Positions 9,260 through 18,192 are shown, numbered from the stretch's first letter. The stretch is 64,000 nt of DNA from CAVYOD01 sp963770045 (GCA_963770045.1 CAVYOD010000011.1:62001-126000); one strand, 5' to 3'. Notes: a model not told the origin generated them from the sequence alone. Made by a program: numbers and translations.

Positions 9260-10997
9260 CCGAATTCCTTCATCCGCACATTCCTTACTAAACTCCGAAA
9301 GCGCCACATCATCGAGACCCTGGCGGCTTTTATTGCCGGGGGCTGGCTCACTTATGAGATTGTCCACTGGGTTCTGGTGGCCCACTATCACCTGTCAGAA
9401 AAGCTGCTGGATATCACGATTGTCACACTCCTCTGTGCTCTTATCTGCACTCTGATCTGGCGGTGGTTTTCCGGACGGGAGAAGCCGAGAAAATTCAAGC
9501 TGGAACTGGTCCTCATACCTCTGGTGGTCCTGATCACGGTCCTCCTGGATATCAATCTCCTCCTCCACCTGAAAGGCCCCGAACCAGAGACCATCCCCGC
9601 CGCCAAATGGAAGAACTCCATCGCAGTGCTTCCCTTCGTCGACATGAGTCCCCAGAAAGACCAGGAGTACTTCTGTGACGGCATGACGGAGGAACTCATC
9701 AATCGGCTGAGTAATATCAAGAGAGCTCAGGGTTCCGGCAAGGACCTCGGCCTTTTTCTTCAAAGGGAAGGAACAAGATATTCGGGAGATCGGGAGGAAG
9801 CTGGACGTGCGAACGGTGCTTGAAGGGAGTGTTCGGAGAGCGGGGAACGAGCTCCGGATCACGGCCCAGCTCATCAACATCGCTGACGGCTATCATCTCT
9901 GGTCGGAGACCTATGACCGGGAGCTGAGGGACATTTTCGTCATTCAGGACGAGATCGCACTTGCTGTCGCAGATAAATTGAAACTCACCCTCGTGGGCGA
10001 AGAAAAGGCCAAACTTGTCAAGCGTCCCACTGAGAACCTTGAAGCTTATAATTTGTACTTATTAGGCCACCACTATTTTTATTTGGGACCAGAGGCCAAC
10101 ATAAAGAAGGCCATCAAATACTATGAGGAAGCTGTCAATACAGAGCCCTCGTTTGCTCTGGCCTACTCGGCAATGGCTGATAGCTACTGTACGCTGGGCT
10201 TTAATGGTTGGCTCGCTCCCGCCGACGGATATCCCAAGGCTAAAGCAGCAGCCATGAAAGCCCTGGATCTCGATGGTTCGCTTGGGGAAGCCCACGCCTC
10301 TCTCGCCAATGTCATGTTTAATTTCGACTGGAATTTTGCTGGCGCTGAGGAGGAGTTCCTTCGGGCCCTCAAGCTTAATCCCCGCAGTGCGGATATCCAT
10401 ATTTTTTACTGGTGGTGTTTGGGGCAATCCGGACGATTTGATGAAGCCATAGCTGGTTTTAAGCGGGCCATAAATCTTGATCCGGTCAGCTCCTTTACGA
10501 ATAGGGGATTGGGATGGGGTTATTTTTTCGCAGGTCGTTATGACGAATCCATTGCCCAGCTAAAAGCAACTCTTGAATTGGACCCGAATAACTACTGGAC
10601 TCTTGTGGAACTCGCCTGGCCTTATGCCATGAAAGGGATGAAGCGAGAGGTTGCTTTTCTTGTCGATAAAATCAAGGCCCTTTATTCTCTGGAGGAAGAT
10701 CCTGCACTTCTATCTAGTGCGGCCTGGTGTTATGCCGTAACAGGCGAAAAGGAAAAAGCCCGAGTCTTATTAGAACGAATGCTGGATCTATCGGCCAGAA
10801 AATATGTTGATCCTTATAGCGTGGCGTGCGTATATGCGGGATTGGGCGAAAAAGACAGGGCCTTCGATTGGCTGACAAGAGGGTATAAAGATCGGTCGAT
10901 TGGTATGCTTTCCCTTAAAGTCGATCCGTTCCTGAATCCATTGCGCTCGGACCCAAGGTATAAGGAGTTCCTAAAAAAAATGGGATTTGTGAAATGA
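9221..10997 (+). CDS. TolB-N/TPR membrane protein, paralog 4 (one frameshift)
   Basis: Starts at ATG 9221 within the leader repeat. The first 168 residues include the membrane helices and the start of the TolB-N domain (SIAVLPFVDMSPQKDQEYFC, then LSNIK). A single extra base near 9722 throws the frame; reading on in the third frame gives ELRVPARTSAFFFKGKEQDI and then VRTVLEGSVRRAGN, continuing open to 10997. The open frames are 9221-9823 and 9807-10997. The TPR region (LAYSAMADSY, GEAHASLANVMF, AIAGFKRAINLDP) is more canonical than in paralogs 1-3. The C-terminus, KEFLKKMGFVK, is different from the shared tail, which instead lies orphaned 41 bases downstream. One base is the only defect, so a sequencing error is likely. 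Confidence 0.82.
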
Positions 10998-11038
10998 GCG
11001 CCTGGATGCAGAATAGGGTGCGAAGATAAATTTACAGC

Positions 11039-11088
11039 AGAAGCTCATGGAGCGGGTCAAATACGAATGGGAACATTTTGAGGTGTGA
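11039..11088 (+). repeat. Orphan TPR tail repeat (copy D)
   Basis: Fifty bases nearly identical to the last 50 bases of TPR paralogs 1 and 2 (3081-3130, 4961-5010), including the stop codon, but attached to no gene body. It lies just after paralog 4, whose own ending is unrelated. In the native frame it encodes KLMERVKYEWEHFEV followed by TGA. Confidence 0.85.
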
Positions 11089-11122
11089 GCATTTTCTTCA
11101 CGATGCCTCCAATAATACTATC

Positions 11123-11155
11123 TTGAAAATTCGGTTGACGTGACCGAAATTTCAA
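11123..11155. promoter_or_regulatory. Inverted repeat just upstream of AAA_14 copy 2 (possible operator)
   Basis: Arms TTGAAAATTCGGT (11123-11135) and ACCGAAATTTCAA (11143-11155) pair with one mismatch around a 7-base spacer. It overlaps a candidate -35 TTGACG (11135-11140) that is 17 bases from TAATCT (11158-11163). If that promoter is used, transcription would start about at the ATG at 11170, giving a nearly leaderless mRNA. Operator function is inferred. Confidence 0.45.
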
Positions 11156-11169
11156 GGTAATCTGTGGCC

Positions 11170-12330
11170 ATGTTAGACCGTCCGAGAGAAATCAAGACGC
11201 TCCGGAGGCTCATCACCCGGAATCCCGTCGTCGGCATCATCGGCGCGCGACAGGTTGGGAAGACCACCCTGGCTCGCTTGTTTGTGGCCCAAATGCGAGC
11301 GCCCGCTCATTACTTCGACCTCGAAAATCCCGAAGACGAAGCACGCCTCGGCGATCCGATGCTCGCTCTTAAAGGACTAAAAGGTCTTATCGTAATCGAT
11401 GAAATTCAGCGGTCACCGGGCCTCTTCCCGGTGCTGAGGGTGCTGGTCGATCGGCCCCGCCTTCCCGCCCGTTTTCTCGTTCTGGGAAGCGCCTCGCCTG
11501 AATTGCTCCGCCAAGGGTCTGAGACGCTGGCCGGCCGGATCGTTTATCACGAGCTGAAGGGCTTGGCGCTCGATGAAGTTGGTGTCATGAACCACCAGCG
11601 GCTATGGCTGAGAGGAGGATTTCCCAAGTCCTATCTGGCGAGCACCACCGCAGCGAGCAATGAATGGCGCAGCAGCTTTATTCGGACATTCCTGGAACGG
11701 GATCTGCCCCAACTCGGCATCAACATCCGGTCGACGACGCTGCGCCGTTTTTGGGCCATGCTGGCCCACTATCATGGCCAGATCTGGAACTCTTCGGAAT
11801 TCGCCCGCTCATTCGGCGTCGCCGACACGACAGTTCGGAACTATCTCGATGTGCTAGCCTCGGCTCTGGTCATCACCGAGCTTCAACCATGGCACGAAAA
11901 CATAGGCAAACGACAAATCAAGTCGCCGAAAGTCTATCTCGCGGATAGCGGGATTCTCCACACCCTCCTCAATATCACCCAGCTGCGGGACCTCGAAACG
12001 CATCCGAAACTCGGAGCATCGTGGGAGGGGTTTGTCATCAGTCAGGTCATCCGGCAACTTGGGGCGAAACCCGATGAATGCTATTTTTGGGGCACCCACG
12101 CTGGAAGCGAATTGGACCTCCTGGTCGTCAGGGGTCGATTGCGGCTCGGATTCGAAGTTAAGCGGACGAGTTCCCCTCGCCTTACTCCGTCGATGCGCAA
12201 CGCCTCACATGACCTGAAATTGAACACTCTGGACGTGATCCATGCGGGAGAGCAGACCTTTCTCATGGCCGAGGGCGTCCGGGCTGTTGCCTTCTCGAGG
12301 CTGCTCAAAGACCTGAAGCCCATGCGATAA
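11170..12330 (+). CDS. AAA_14/DUF4143 ATPase, copy 2
   Basis: A 386-residue P-loop ATPase. A GTG at 11164 is also in frame; I prefer ATG 11170 because a candidate -10 ends at 11163. Walker A GARQVGKTT lies at about residues 25-33 and Walker B LIVIDEIQRSP at about 77-87, followed by FLVLGSASPELL. The C-terminal region has the PD-(D/E)xK-like pattern (GSELDLLVV, GFEVKRTS). It belongs to the same family as the gene at 7.8-9.0 kb but is clearly diverged. The gene is bracketed by two orphan copies of the TPR tail: one 81 bases upstream of the start, the other one base past the stop. That makes it look like an inserted cassette. Function unknown. Confidence 0.9.
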   Translation: MLDRPREIKTLRRLITRNPVVGIIGARQVGKTTLARLFVAQMRAPAHYFDLENPEDEARLGDPMLALKGLKGLIVIDEIQRSPGLFPVLRVLVDRPRLPARFLVLGSASPELLRQGSETLAGRIVYHELKGLALDEVGVMNHQRLWLRGGFPKSYLASTTAASNEWRSSFIRTFLERDLPQLGINIRSTTLRRFWAMLAHYHGQIWNSSEFARSFGVADTTVRNYLDVLASALVITELQPWHENIGKRQIKSPKVYLADSGILHTLLNITQLRDLETHPKLGASWEGFVISQVIRQLGAKPDECYFWGTHAGSELDLLVVRGRLRLGFEVKRTSSPRLTPSMRNASHDLKLNTLDVIHAGEQTFLMAEGVRAVAFSRLLKDLKPMR

Positions 12331-12331
12331 T

Positions 12332-12379
12332 GAGCTCGTGGAGCGGGTGAAATACGAATGGGAGCATTTTGAGGTGTGA
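12332..12379 (+). repeat. Orphan TPR tail repeat (copy E)
   Basis: Forty-eight bases matching the 3' end of the TPR genes, including TGA, starting one base after the stop codon of AAA_14 copy 2. With copy D it forms a direct repeat flanking that ATPase gene. The sequence after the tail is unrelated to that after the other tails. Confidence 0.85.
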
Positions 12380-12514
12380 TGGTTCTAGGGAAGACGCCGA
12401 CCCCCGGCCTGGCAGGATCCCGGACGCGTCGGGCCCGTTGACTTCCGGCGTATTTAGTAATACTATCTAAATAGTAGGAATTAAACGCTCAGCGATTTTT
12501 GGGAGGATAAGACG

Positions 12515-13360
12515 ATGAGACGCAAGATCAAGGCCCTTTTTCAAGGGCAGAAGACACATGACGGCGCCGGTGTGCGCTTGAAAAGGATTTTCGCCCATTC
12601 CGAAGTCCCCCAATTCGACCCGTTTCTCTTGCTCGACGATTTCGGTTCCAGCGATCCCAAAGATTATCTCCCCGGTTTTCCCTGGCACCCCCACCGGGGG
12701 ATCGAAACAGTCACATACATGCTCCACGGTGTCGTCAGGCACGGCGACAGCATGGGGAATCAGGGGGAAATCAGCGACGGCCAGGTCCAGTGGATGACGG
12801 CCGGAAGCGGGATCGTCCACCAGGAGATGCCCCAGAAGCAAGAAGACTATCTTCGGGGCTTCCAGCTTTGGGTGAACCTTCCCGCGGCGGACAAGATGAT
12901 GGATCCGCGTTATCGGGATATCAAAGCCGGAGACATCCCCGAATTCCGTTCTAAGGACGGGATCTCCGTCAGAATCGTCGCCGGTCTGTACCAGGGACTG
13001 GCCGGTCCGGTTAGGGACATCATCTGCGACCCCGAGTACCTCGACGTGAGCGTCCCCGCAAGCCTCACCTTCGAGCATCCGGTCAAAAAAGGCCATACGT
13101 GCTTCGCCTACGCCTTTGAGGGAAGCGGAGTCAACGCGATGGACGGGAAACCCATTCCCCAGGGCACTCTCGCGCTCTTCGGCGACGGGGAAAAAGTCGG
13201 GTTCGCGGCCGGCGCCGACGGTTTCCGGTTCATTCTCGTCTCAGGGAAACCTATCGGCGAGCCCGTGGCCTGGGGCGGTCCGATCGTGATGAATACGGAG
13301 GCCGAGCTCGACCTCGCCTTCCGGGAGTACCGGAACGGGACCTTTATAAAGCAGTTATGA
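12515..13360 (+). CDS. Pirin family protein
   Basis: A 281-residue bicupin. The ATG at 12515 is preceded by GGGAGGAT. The N-terminal cupin has the pirin metal ligands His58 and His60 (HPHRGIET), His102 and Glu104 (GIVHQEMP), and the C-terminal cupin ends with GKPIGEPVAWGGPIVMNT, typical of the family. Pirins bind a single iron; some bacterial members oxidise quercetin, others have regulatory roles. Substrate cannot be assigned. The next gene is another cupin on the same strand. Confidence 0.95.
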   Translation: MRRKIKALFQGQKTHDGAGVRLKRIFAHSEVPQFDPFLLLDDFGSSDPKDYLPGFPWHPHRGIETVTYMLHGVVRHGDSMGNQGEISDGQVQWMTAGSGIVHQEMPQKQEDYLRGFQLWVNLPAADKMMDPRYRDIKAGDIPEFRSKDGISVRIVAGLYQGLAGPVRDIICDPEYLDVSVPASLTFEHPVKKGHTCFAYAFEGSGVNAMDGKPIPQGTLALFGDGEKVGFAAGADGFRFILVSGKPIGEPVAWGGPIVMNTEAELDLAFREYRNGTFIKQL

Positions 13361-13429
13361 ATTCTTTTTTTCTGCGGTATAATCTCATCCACGAACTCAA
13401 TCAACCTTAGAATAAAGGAGCCAAAAATT

Positions 13430-13828
13430 ATGAAAGGATTTAACGCCAACATTGAGAAAGCGACCTTGGAAAATAAGAATTTCCGCAAAGTGCTTTATAC
13501 CGGAAAGCACAGTCAACTCGTGCTGATGAGTTTAAAGCCCAAAGAGGAAATCGGCCTGGAAGTCCATAAAGAAAACGACCAGTTTTTCCGATTTGAAAAA
13601 GGGCGGGGCAGATGTATTATCGATGGGAACACGTATGAACTGGGAGACGGCTCGGTCATCATCGTGCCAGCCGGTGCCCAGCACAATATCATCAACACTT
13701 CTGAAACCGATGATTTAAAGCTTTACACTATCTATTCTCCTGCGCACCACAAGGACGGAATTGTACGCGCCACCAAAAAAGAGGCTGAGGCCAAACAAGC
13801 GGAGTTTGACGGCAAAACGACGGAATAA
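13430..13828 (+). CDS. Small cupin-domain protein
   Basis: A 132-residue single-domain cupin with ATG 13430 behind AAAGGAG. Cupin motif 1 is seen as EIGLEVHKENDQFFRFEKGRG and motif 2 as GDGSVIIVPAGAQHNI, giving His and Glu ligands for a metal. Proteins of this type are often annotated as mannose-6-phosphate isomerase-like, but the sequence alone does not show a reaction. The C-terminus is charged (ATKKEAEAKQAEFDGK). It probably forms an operon with the upstream pirin gene. Confidence 0.9.
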   Translation: MKGFNANIEKATLENKNFRKVLYTGKHSQLVLMSLKPKEEIGLEVHKENDQFFRFEKGRGRCIIDGNTYELGDGSVIIVPAGAQHNIINTSETDDLKLYTIYSPAHHKDGIVRATKKEAEAKQAEFDGKTTE

Positions 13829-13897
13829 AAAACAGGCGGCGTGGCGTTCTCGCCGGGTTTGCCATTTTGGTTTGATTCGCTTATATTCTGCGTCGGA

Positions 13898-14430
13898 ATG
13901 AGCGTTGTCATTCGAACCGCAGATTTGAAAGACATCCAAGCGATCGCTGCACTCTCCACCCAGCTCGGGTATCCTTCATCGCCGGCTCAAATAGGGCCGC
14001 GACTGGAAAATATCTCGAAAGATGAGGACCACGGCCTTTTTGTCGCAGAGATGTCGGATGGGCTCGTGGTCGGTTTTGTTCACGTCTATATCGGCTTGCA
14101 GGTCGTGTCCGACTCAGAGGCCACGATCGGAGAGCTCGTTGTGGACAAAACTATCGAGCCAGGGGAATTGGCCGGCTTCTCGTGCAGCGGGCTGAAGAGT
14201 GGGCGCGCAAAAAAGAATGCTCTGCGCTCCGAGTGAACTCCAACGTGGTCCGGAATGAGGCCAAGGTCTTCTACGAAAGGCTTGGCTTCCAGCATCTGAA
14301 AACCCAGCGAGTATTTTACAAGTCTTGGAGCAGGCGCAGGCCGGGATCCCCGTCCAGTCCGCGGCTCAAGGATGTAAAGCAGAGGCTGGCCGAGCTTGTC
14401 CCCGAGACGATATTTTGTATAATAATATAG
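13898..14430 (+). CDS. GNAT-family N-acetyltransferase (one frameshift)
   Basis: Starts at ATG 13898 (MSVVIRTADLKDIQAIAAL). The first part covers beta strands up to IGELVVDK; the acetyl-CoA loop follows only if one base is added to the A run at 14147-14150, giving YRARGIGRLLVQRAEEWAR, which matches the Q/RxxGxG/A motif. It continues ALRVNSNVVRNEAKVFYERL and GF to a stop at 14430. The open frames are 13898-14236 and 14182-14430. GNAT enzymes transfer an acetyl group to amines; the substrate is unknown. The homopolymer position of the break suggests a sequencing error. Confidence 0.8.
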
Positions 14431-14466
14431 AGAGTTTTGGAAATTCGACAAGAAAGGGGACAATCA

Positions 14467-15113
14467 ATGCCCAGGCCGGGTGAACATCCGCTAGGGGACA
14501 AGGGACAGATCTTCCTCTTGATCGTTTTTATGCTTGTCTGGGTGCTGGATTCATTTTTCCTAAAGTTCTCGATCATACTGGCGGCCCACGTACCCCTCTA
14601 TTGTTCGCCTTGGATGGACGGCGGCATTTGCGGCCCTTGGATTTATCTTCATGATGGCCGGTCACAAAGTGCTTGAAATAACCACTCAACCTCGCCTCCT
14701 GACCACCGGCGCTTACGGCCGTGTGCGGCACCCACTGTACCTGGGTACGATGCTGTTTTTCATGGCTTTGTGGGGCTCGACTCTGTCGCTTGCCGTCTTG
14801 GGAGTTCTGGCCGTTATGTTCTTTTTTTACAACCACATTGCCGCATATCGAAGAAACGAAACTCGAAGAAAAATTCGGGGAAGCCTATACAAATTATAAG
14901 AAGAACGTACCCCGCTGGTATCCCAAAACTGTCATAATTGAACCAAGAGCCCGTCTTTTTGCTCCAGCAAAAGAAGATCTCCTCAAAACCTTCTGGGATT
15001 CGAGAGAGGGACAGCCCCGATTAAGATGTCCGTGGCCGAAAGCGATGCCGTTTGATTTCTCGACTTCTACAGGATATCATTTATATAAAGAAGATTTTTC
15101 GGCAGATCAGTAA
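14467..15113 (+). CDS. Isoprenylcysteine carboxyl methyltransferase-like membrane protein (two frameshifts)
   Basis: Starts at ATG 14467 behind AAAGGGGACAA. Three segments in successive frames make one protein: helix FLLIVFMLVWVLDSFF, then after a break near 14600 the stretch IVRLGWTAAFAALGFIF and GAYGRVRHPLYLG, then after a break near 14850 EETKLEEKFGEAYTNYKKNV and PRW. RHPxYxG and the final E..F...Y..Y....PR pattern are the SAM-binding signature of the ICMT/PEMT family of small membrane methyltransferases. The tail past WYPK (to 15113) is probably read-through. Substrate unknown. Confidence 0.75.
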
Positions 15114-15120
15114 AGGAATT

Positions 15121-16185
15121 ATGAGAAGACATTTTCTTGTCTTGCTGGCGGCGTTCTTAGTGCTCGTTTATCCCGGTTCCGGCAAAGCTCAGACGACGAC
15201 AAATCCCGATATCAGTTTTATCGGGGACATGAGAATCATCGGCAATCGGGGGACGCCTCAGGACGGAAGCAACGGCAAGCTCAGACTGGATTTTCACGAG
15301 CTGGAATTGGCGGCCGGTGGCTACCTGAATCCCTACGCCCGGGCCGATCTAACCTTGGGCGTGTCCAGCGGTGGAATCGATATAGAAGAAGCGTACGCCA
15401 CGCTTCTCAAGGGCTTGCCCTGGAACCTCCAGATCAAGGCCGGGCAATATCTCGTGGATTTCGGCAAGATCAACAGTCAGCATGCTCACCAGTGGTCCTG
15501 GATGGAGCGGCCGCTGATGTTTAAACGATTCTTCGGCGAGGAAGGCCTCAAGGCTCCGGGTCTGAACGCTTCGACTCTTATTCCGGTGGGAGCGAGCGCG
15601 CTCACGATATCGGGGAGTCTCTTGAAAAGGCCGTCATTGGTCGGCGAAGATCAGATCGCCGGCACTCCCAATCTTGCCGGAAGCGCCAGGATATCATTCT
15701 TCGCCACCTTTTCTAATCATTCATCTCTCGAAGCCGGCGTTTCGGGTTTTGCCGCCGGGCGCAATCCGGCTGAAAAGACGCCCCCAGTCATGGGGGATAT
15801 CGATCTTAAGTATAAATGGCGCCCCGATGCTTACCGCTCATTGACCCTCGTTCTGGAAGCTCTCGTGAGCTCAAGGGAGTACGCGAACCCTGGCGCCTCC
15901 GGAACGGGAAAGACGACTTCCTCGGGCACCTTTATGGCGATCGACTATCAGTTCAGGAGAAGATACAACGCCGGCTTTCTCTTGGATTACAGCCAGACAC
16001 CGACCGATAACAAGGTTCACCAAACGGGCTTTGGCTTCTTTGCCGGCTTTTCGGTGGCCGAAGAAACCTACCGGATCCAACTCCTGGTCAGGCATGATCA
16101 GGGCACGGCGCTGGTGAAATCATTTCAGACGATCGAAGTTCAGCTTCTGTGGTCTTTGGGGCCCCACAAGCCTCACCAATTTTGA
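15121..16185 (+). CDS. Outer-membrane beta-barrel protein linked to metal ABC transporter
   Basis: A 354-residue exported protein; the ATG at 15121 follows AAAGGAATT. Signal peptide about 1-22 (FLVLLAAFLVLVYP ... GKAQ). The mature part has alternating beta strands and aromatic girdles, with LKAGQY-like IKAGQYLVDFGKINSQHAHQ and repeated strands typical of porin-like barrels, ending in a strand near EVQLLWSLG. Its stop lies 16 bases before the metal-binding protein gene, so it probably moves metal across the outer membrane. It resembles the zinc-regulated outer-membrane proteins found beside ZnuA-like genes in several phyla. Confidence 0.8.
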   Translation: MRRHFLVLLAAFLVLVYPGSGKAQTTTNPDISFIGDMRIIGNRGTPQDGSNGKLRLDFHELELAAGGYLNPYARADLTLGVSSGGIDIEEAYATLLKGLPWNLQIKAGQYLVDFGKINSQHAHQWSWMERPLMFKRFFGEEGLKAPGLNASTLIPVGASALTISGSLLKRPSLVGEDQIAGTPNLAGSARISFFATFSNHSSLEAGVSGFAAGRNPAEKTPPVMGDIDLKYKWRPDAYRSLTLVLEALVSSREYANPGASGTGKTTSSGTFMAIDYQFRRRYNAGFLLDYSQTPTDNKVHQTGFGFFAGFSVAEETYRIQLLVRHDQGTALVKSFQTIEVQLLWSLGPHKPHQF

Positions 16186-16201
16186 TCTAAGGACGATAGT
16201 T

Positions 16202-17098
16202 ATGAAAAGGTTCCTCGTGTTTGTGCTAACCCTGTTCGCCATCGTGGCCATGAGTTCTGCGGCCGTAGTCAATGTCGTCGCTTCTTCATCCGATCTGAAG
16301 GCGATCGCCGACTACATCGGCGGTAATCACGTCAGTGTCAAAGCCATCGTCACCGGAAAAGACAATCCTCACTTCGTTGAGGTCCTCCCGAGTTACATGG
16401 TTATGGTCTCCAGGGCAAATATCTATTTTAAATTGGGGCTTGGATTGGACTTTTGGGCCCAGCCGATCATAGACGGATCGCGCAATGACAGGCTCGTGAT
16501 CGTGGACTGTTCGGAGGGGATCGATGTGCTGGGAAAGCCCGCCGGCCCGGTCAACGCTTCGATGGGAGACGTTCATCCGCAGGGGAATCCCCATTACCAG
16601 CTGGACCCTGCCAACGGTCTGTTCATAGCCAGAAATATTGAAAAAGGCCTGGCCCAGGTCGACCCGGTCAACGCGGGCTCTTATGAGGCGGCTCTCAAGC
16701 GGTTTGAGACTGAGCTCGGATCAAAGATTGAGACCTGGAAAAAGGAGGCGGAGCCTCTCAGGGGGATGGAGATTGTCACCTATCACGAATCCTGGGCCTA
16801 CTTTTGCCGGGCGTTTGGGATCAAGGTTGCGGGGTTCATCGAACCTAAGCCCGGAATCGAACCCACGGCCAGCCACACCGCAGAGTTGATCACCTTGATG
16901 AAAGCTCGCGGCATCAAGATCATCGGCAAAGAGCCATATTACTCAGATCGGGCGCCAAGGGCGATCGCGGCCGCGACGGGAGCGAAGGTCGTTGACCTGC
17001 CTCCCTCCGTCGGCGGAGCCGAAGGCGCTGACAATTATTTCTCCCTCTTCGAAGTCTTGATATCCCGTTTGACGTCTGCCGTAAGGAATGAACCGTGA
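16202..17098 (+). CDS. Metal ABC transporter substrate-binding protein (ZnuA/TroA-like)
   Basis: A 298-residue periplasmic protein of the cluster A-I metal-binding family. Signal peptide 1-20 (FLVFVLTLFAIVAM). The metal ligands are visible: His57 in KDNPHFVE, His in GNPHYQLDP near 133, His in YHESWAYF near 193, and an acidic ligand region near GKEPYYSDRAP. The usual long His-rich zinc loop is absent, so zinc versus manganese cannot be decided. The stop overlaps the GTG of the permease (GTGA). Confidence 0.92.
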   Translation: MKRFLVFVLTLFAIVAMSSAAVVNVVASSSDLKAIADYIGGNHVSVKAIVTGKDNPHFVEVLPSYMVMVSRANIYFKLGLGLDFWAQPIIDGSRNDRLVIVDCSEGIDVLGKPAGPVNASMGDVHPQGNPHYQLDPANGLFIARNIEKGLAQVDPVNAGSYEAALKRFETELGSKIETWKKEAEPLRGMEIVTYHESWAYFCRAFGIKVAGFIEPKPGIEPTASHTAELITLMKARGIKIIGKEPYYSDRAPRAIAAATGAKVVDLPPSVGGAEGADNYFSLFEVLISRLTSAVRNEP

Positions 17099-17931
17099 TT
17101 CATCTATTTTCGTATCCCTTTGTTCAGATGGCTCTTCTGGCGGCCCTGGTGCTGGCGGGGATCCACTCTTATCTGGGTTTTCATATTGTCAGCCGGGGAG
17201 TGATTTTCGTGGACATATCGATCGCCCAGGCGGCCGCCTTCGGAGCCGTCGTGGGCCTCGTCTGGGGCCTGGAAAAACACAGCTGGGCAGCTTATTTTGT
17301 GAGTCTGTTTTTCACCTTCGCCGCTTCGGTTATCATCTCGCTATCGCGGACTCGTGATGACCGCATACCCCAGGAAGCGTTCATCGGAGTCGTTTATGCG
17401 GGTTTTTCGACCGCCGCCCTGCTGCTATTGGCCAAGCACCCCGGCGGAACGGAAGAGCTGGAAGAAATGCTCGCCGGTTCTCTTTTGACGGTGCGGGTGG
17501 ACGACCTAGTCACGACGGCTATCCTCTATGCGGCCGTTGGTGCTTTCCATTGGTTTCTGAGAAAACAGTTTTTTCGGCTGTCGGCCGATCGGGCGGGCGC
17601 CATCCGAGATGGCTGGAAAGTTGGCTGGTGGGATTTTCTGTTCTACGCGTCCTTCGGGCTTGTCGTGACCTCTTCTGTTCACATCGCCGGCGTGCTGCTG
17701 GTGTTTTCTTTTCTTGTCGTGCCCCCTGTCATAGCGCTTCTCTTCACTCAAAAGAAGGGACTGCGCCTGGCGGTCGGTTGGCTGGTGGCCTTTGCCGGAA
17801 GTCTGGCCGGGATCGCCATTTCCGTAGGGCTGAACATCCCGGCGGGGCCGTCGATCATCGCCTCCCTGATCGTGTTTTTGGTTCTCTCGGCCCTGGTGAA
17901 GAGCTTTCTCTCGCTTTTCCGCGCCGGCTGA
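17095..17931 (+). CDS. Metal ABC transporter permease (ABC-3 family)
   Basis: A 278-residue inner-membrane protein with about eight hydrophobic helices, starting at GTG 17095, which overlaps the stop of the binding protein. LAGIHSYLGFHIVSRGVIFV and DISIAQAAAFG form the conserved first part of ABC-3 permeases, and GLVVTSSVHIAGVLLVFSFL is the usual late helix pair. Permease and binding protein should work with an ABC ATPase, but none is encoded between 15.1 and 18.2 kb; it must be elsewhere or lost. Next comes a 260-base gap. Confidence 0.92.
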   Translation: MIHLFSYPFVQMALLAALVLAGIHSYLGFHIVSRGVIFVDISIAQAAAFGAVVGLVWGLEKHSWAAYFVSLFFTFAASVIISLSRTRDDRIPQEAFIGVVYAGFSTAALLLLAKHPGGTEELEEMLAGSLLTVRVDDLVTTAILYAAVGAFHWFLRKQFFRLSADRAGAIRDGWKVGWWDFLFYASFGLVVTSSVHIAGVLLVFSFLVVPPVIALLFTQKKGLRLAVGWLVAFAGSLAGIAISVGLNIPAGPSIIASLIVFLVLSALVKSFLSLFRAG

Positions 17932-18034
17932 ACCGTCAGCCCAAAAGGCTCAGCGAATTCAGGAGAATGAACCCAAACTCTTGACCCATGGAATCGCGCC
18001 GTAATCTTTCCGCGCCCCAAGCGCCGATTGGAAA

Positions 18035-18048
18035 ATCCGGCGCCGGAT
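18035..18048. terminator. Palindrome downstream of metal transporter operon
   Basis: A perfect 14-base palindrome (ATCCGGCGCCGGAT) about 105 bases after the permease stop, followed six bases later by a short T run (CACTTTTTCC). It might act as a terminator for the transporter genes, but the stem is only five pairs with a four-base loop. A protein-binding site is an alternative. Confidence 0.35.
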
Positions 18049-18192
18049 CTGCACTTTTTCCTTGACATTGTGCGGGAATCAGATTAGATTTTTTGCATAA
18101 GGAAGCAGGGCATCATCGTGATTTGTTTTTTGAGGTCGAACTTTCCCTTCCGCTTTTGTGCATAAAAAAATCTTAACGTAGGAGGGCTTTGC

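Noticed and set aside
9700..9823. Programmed frameshifting in TPR copy 4 and other genes
   Set aside because: The breaks do not share a slippery heptamer or a downstream structure. Two break sites share GAGCTTGTCC (19690 and 34386) and two share ACTATCGAGC (14150 and 34380), but this is too little to claim a mechanism.
1283..10997. TPR genes as adenylate cyclases or CadC-like regulators
   Set aside because: Homologs with TolB-N/TPR parts often carry cyclase or DNA-binding domains, but here the N-terminus is only membrane helices.
7794..12330. AAA_14 genes as transposases or part of an insertion sequence
   Set aside because: They have Walker motifs and DUF4143 features, no DDE or HUH motif, and no terminal inverted repeats at the gene edges.
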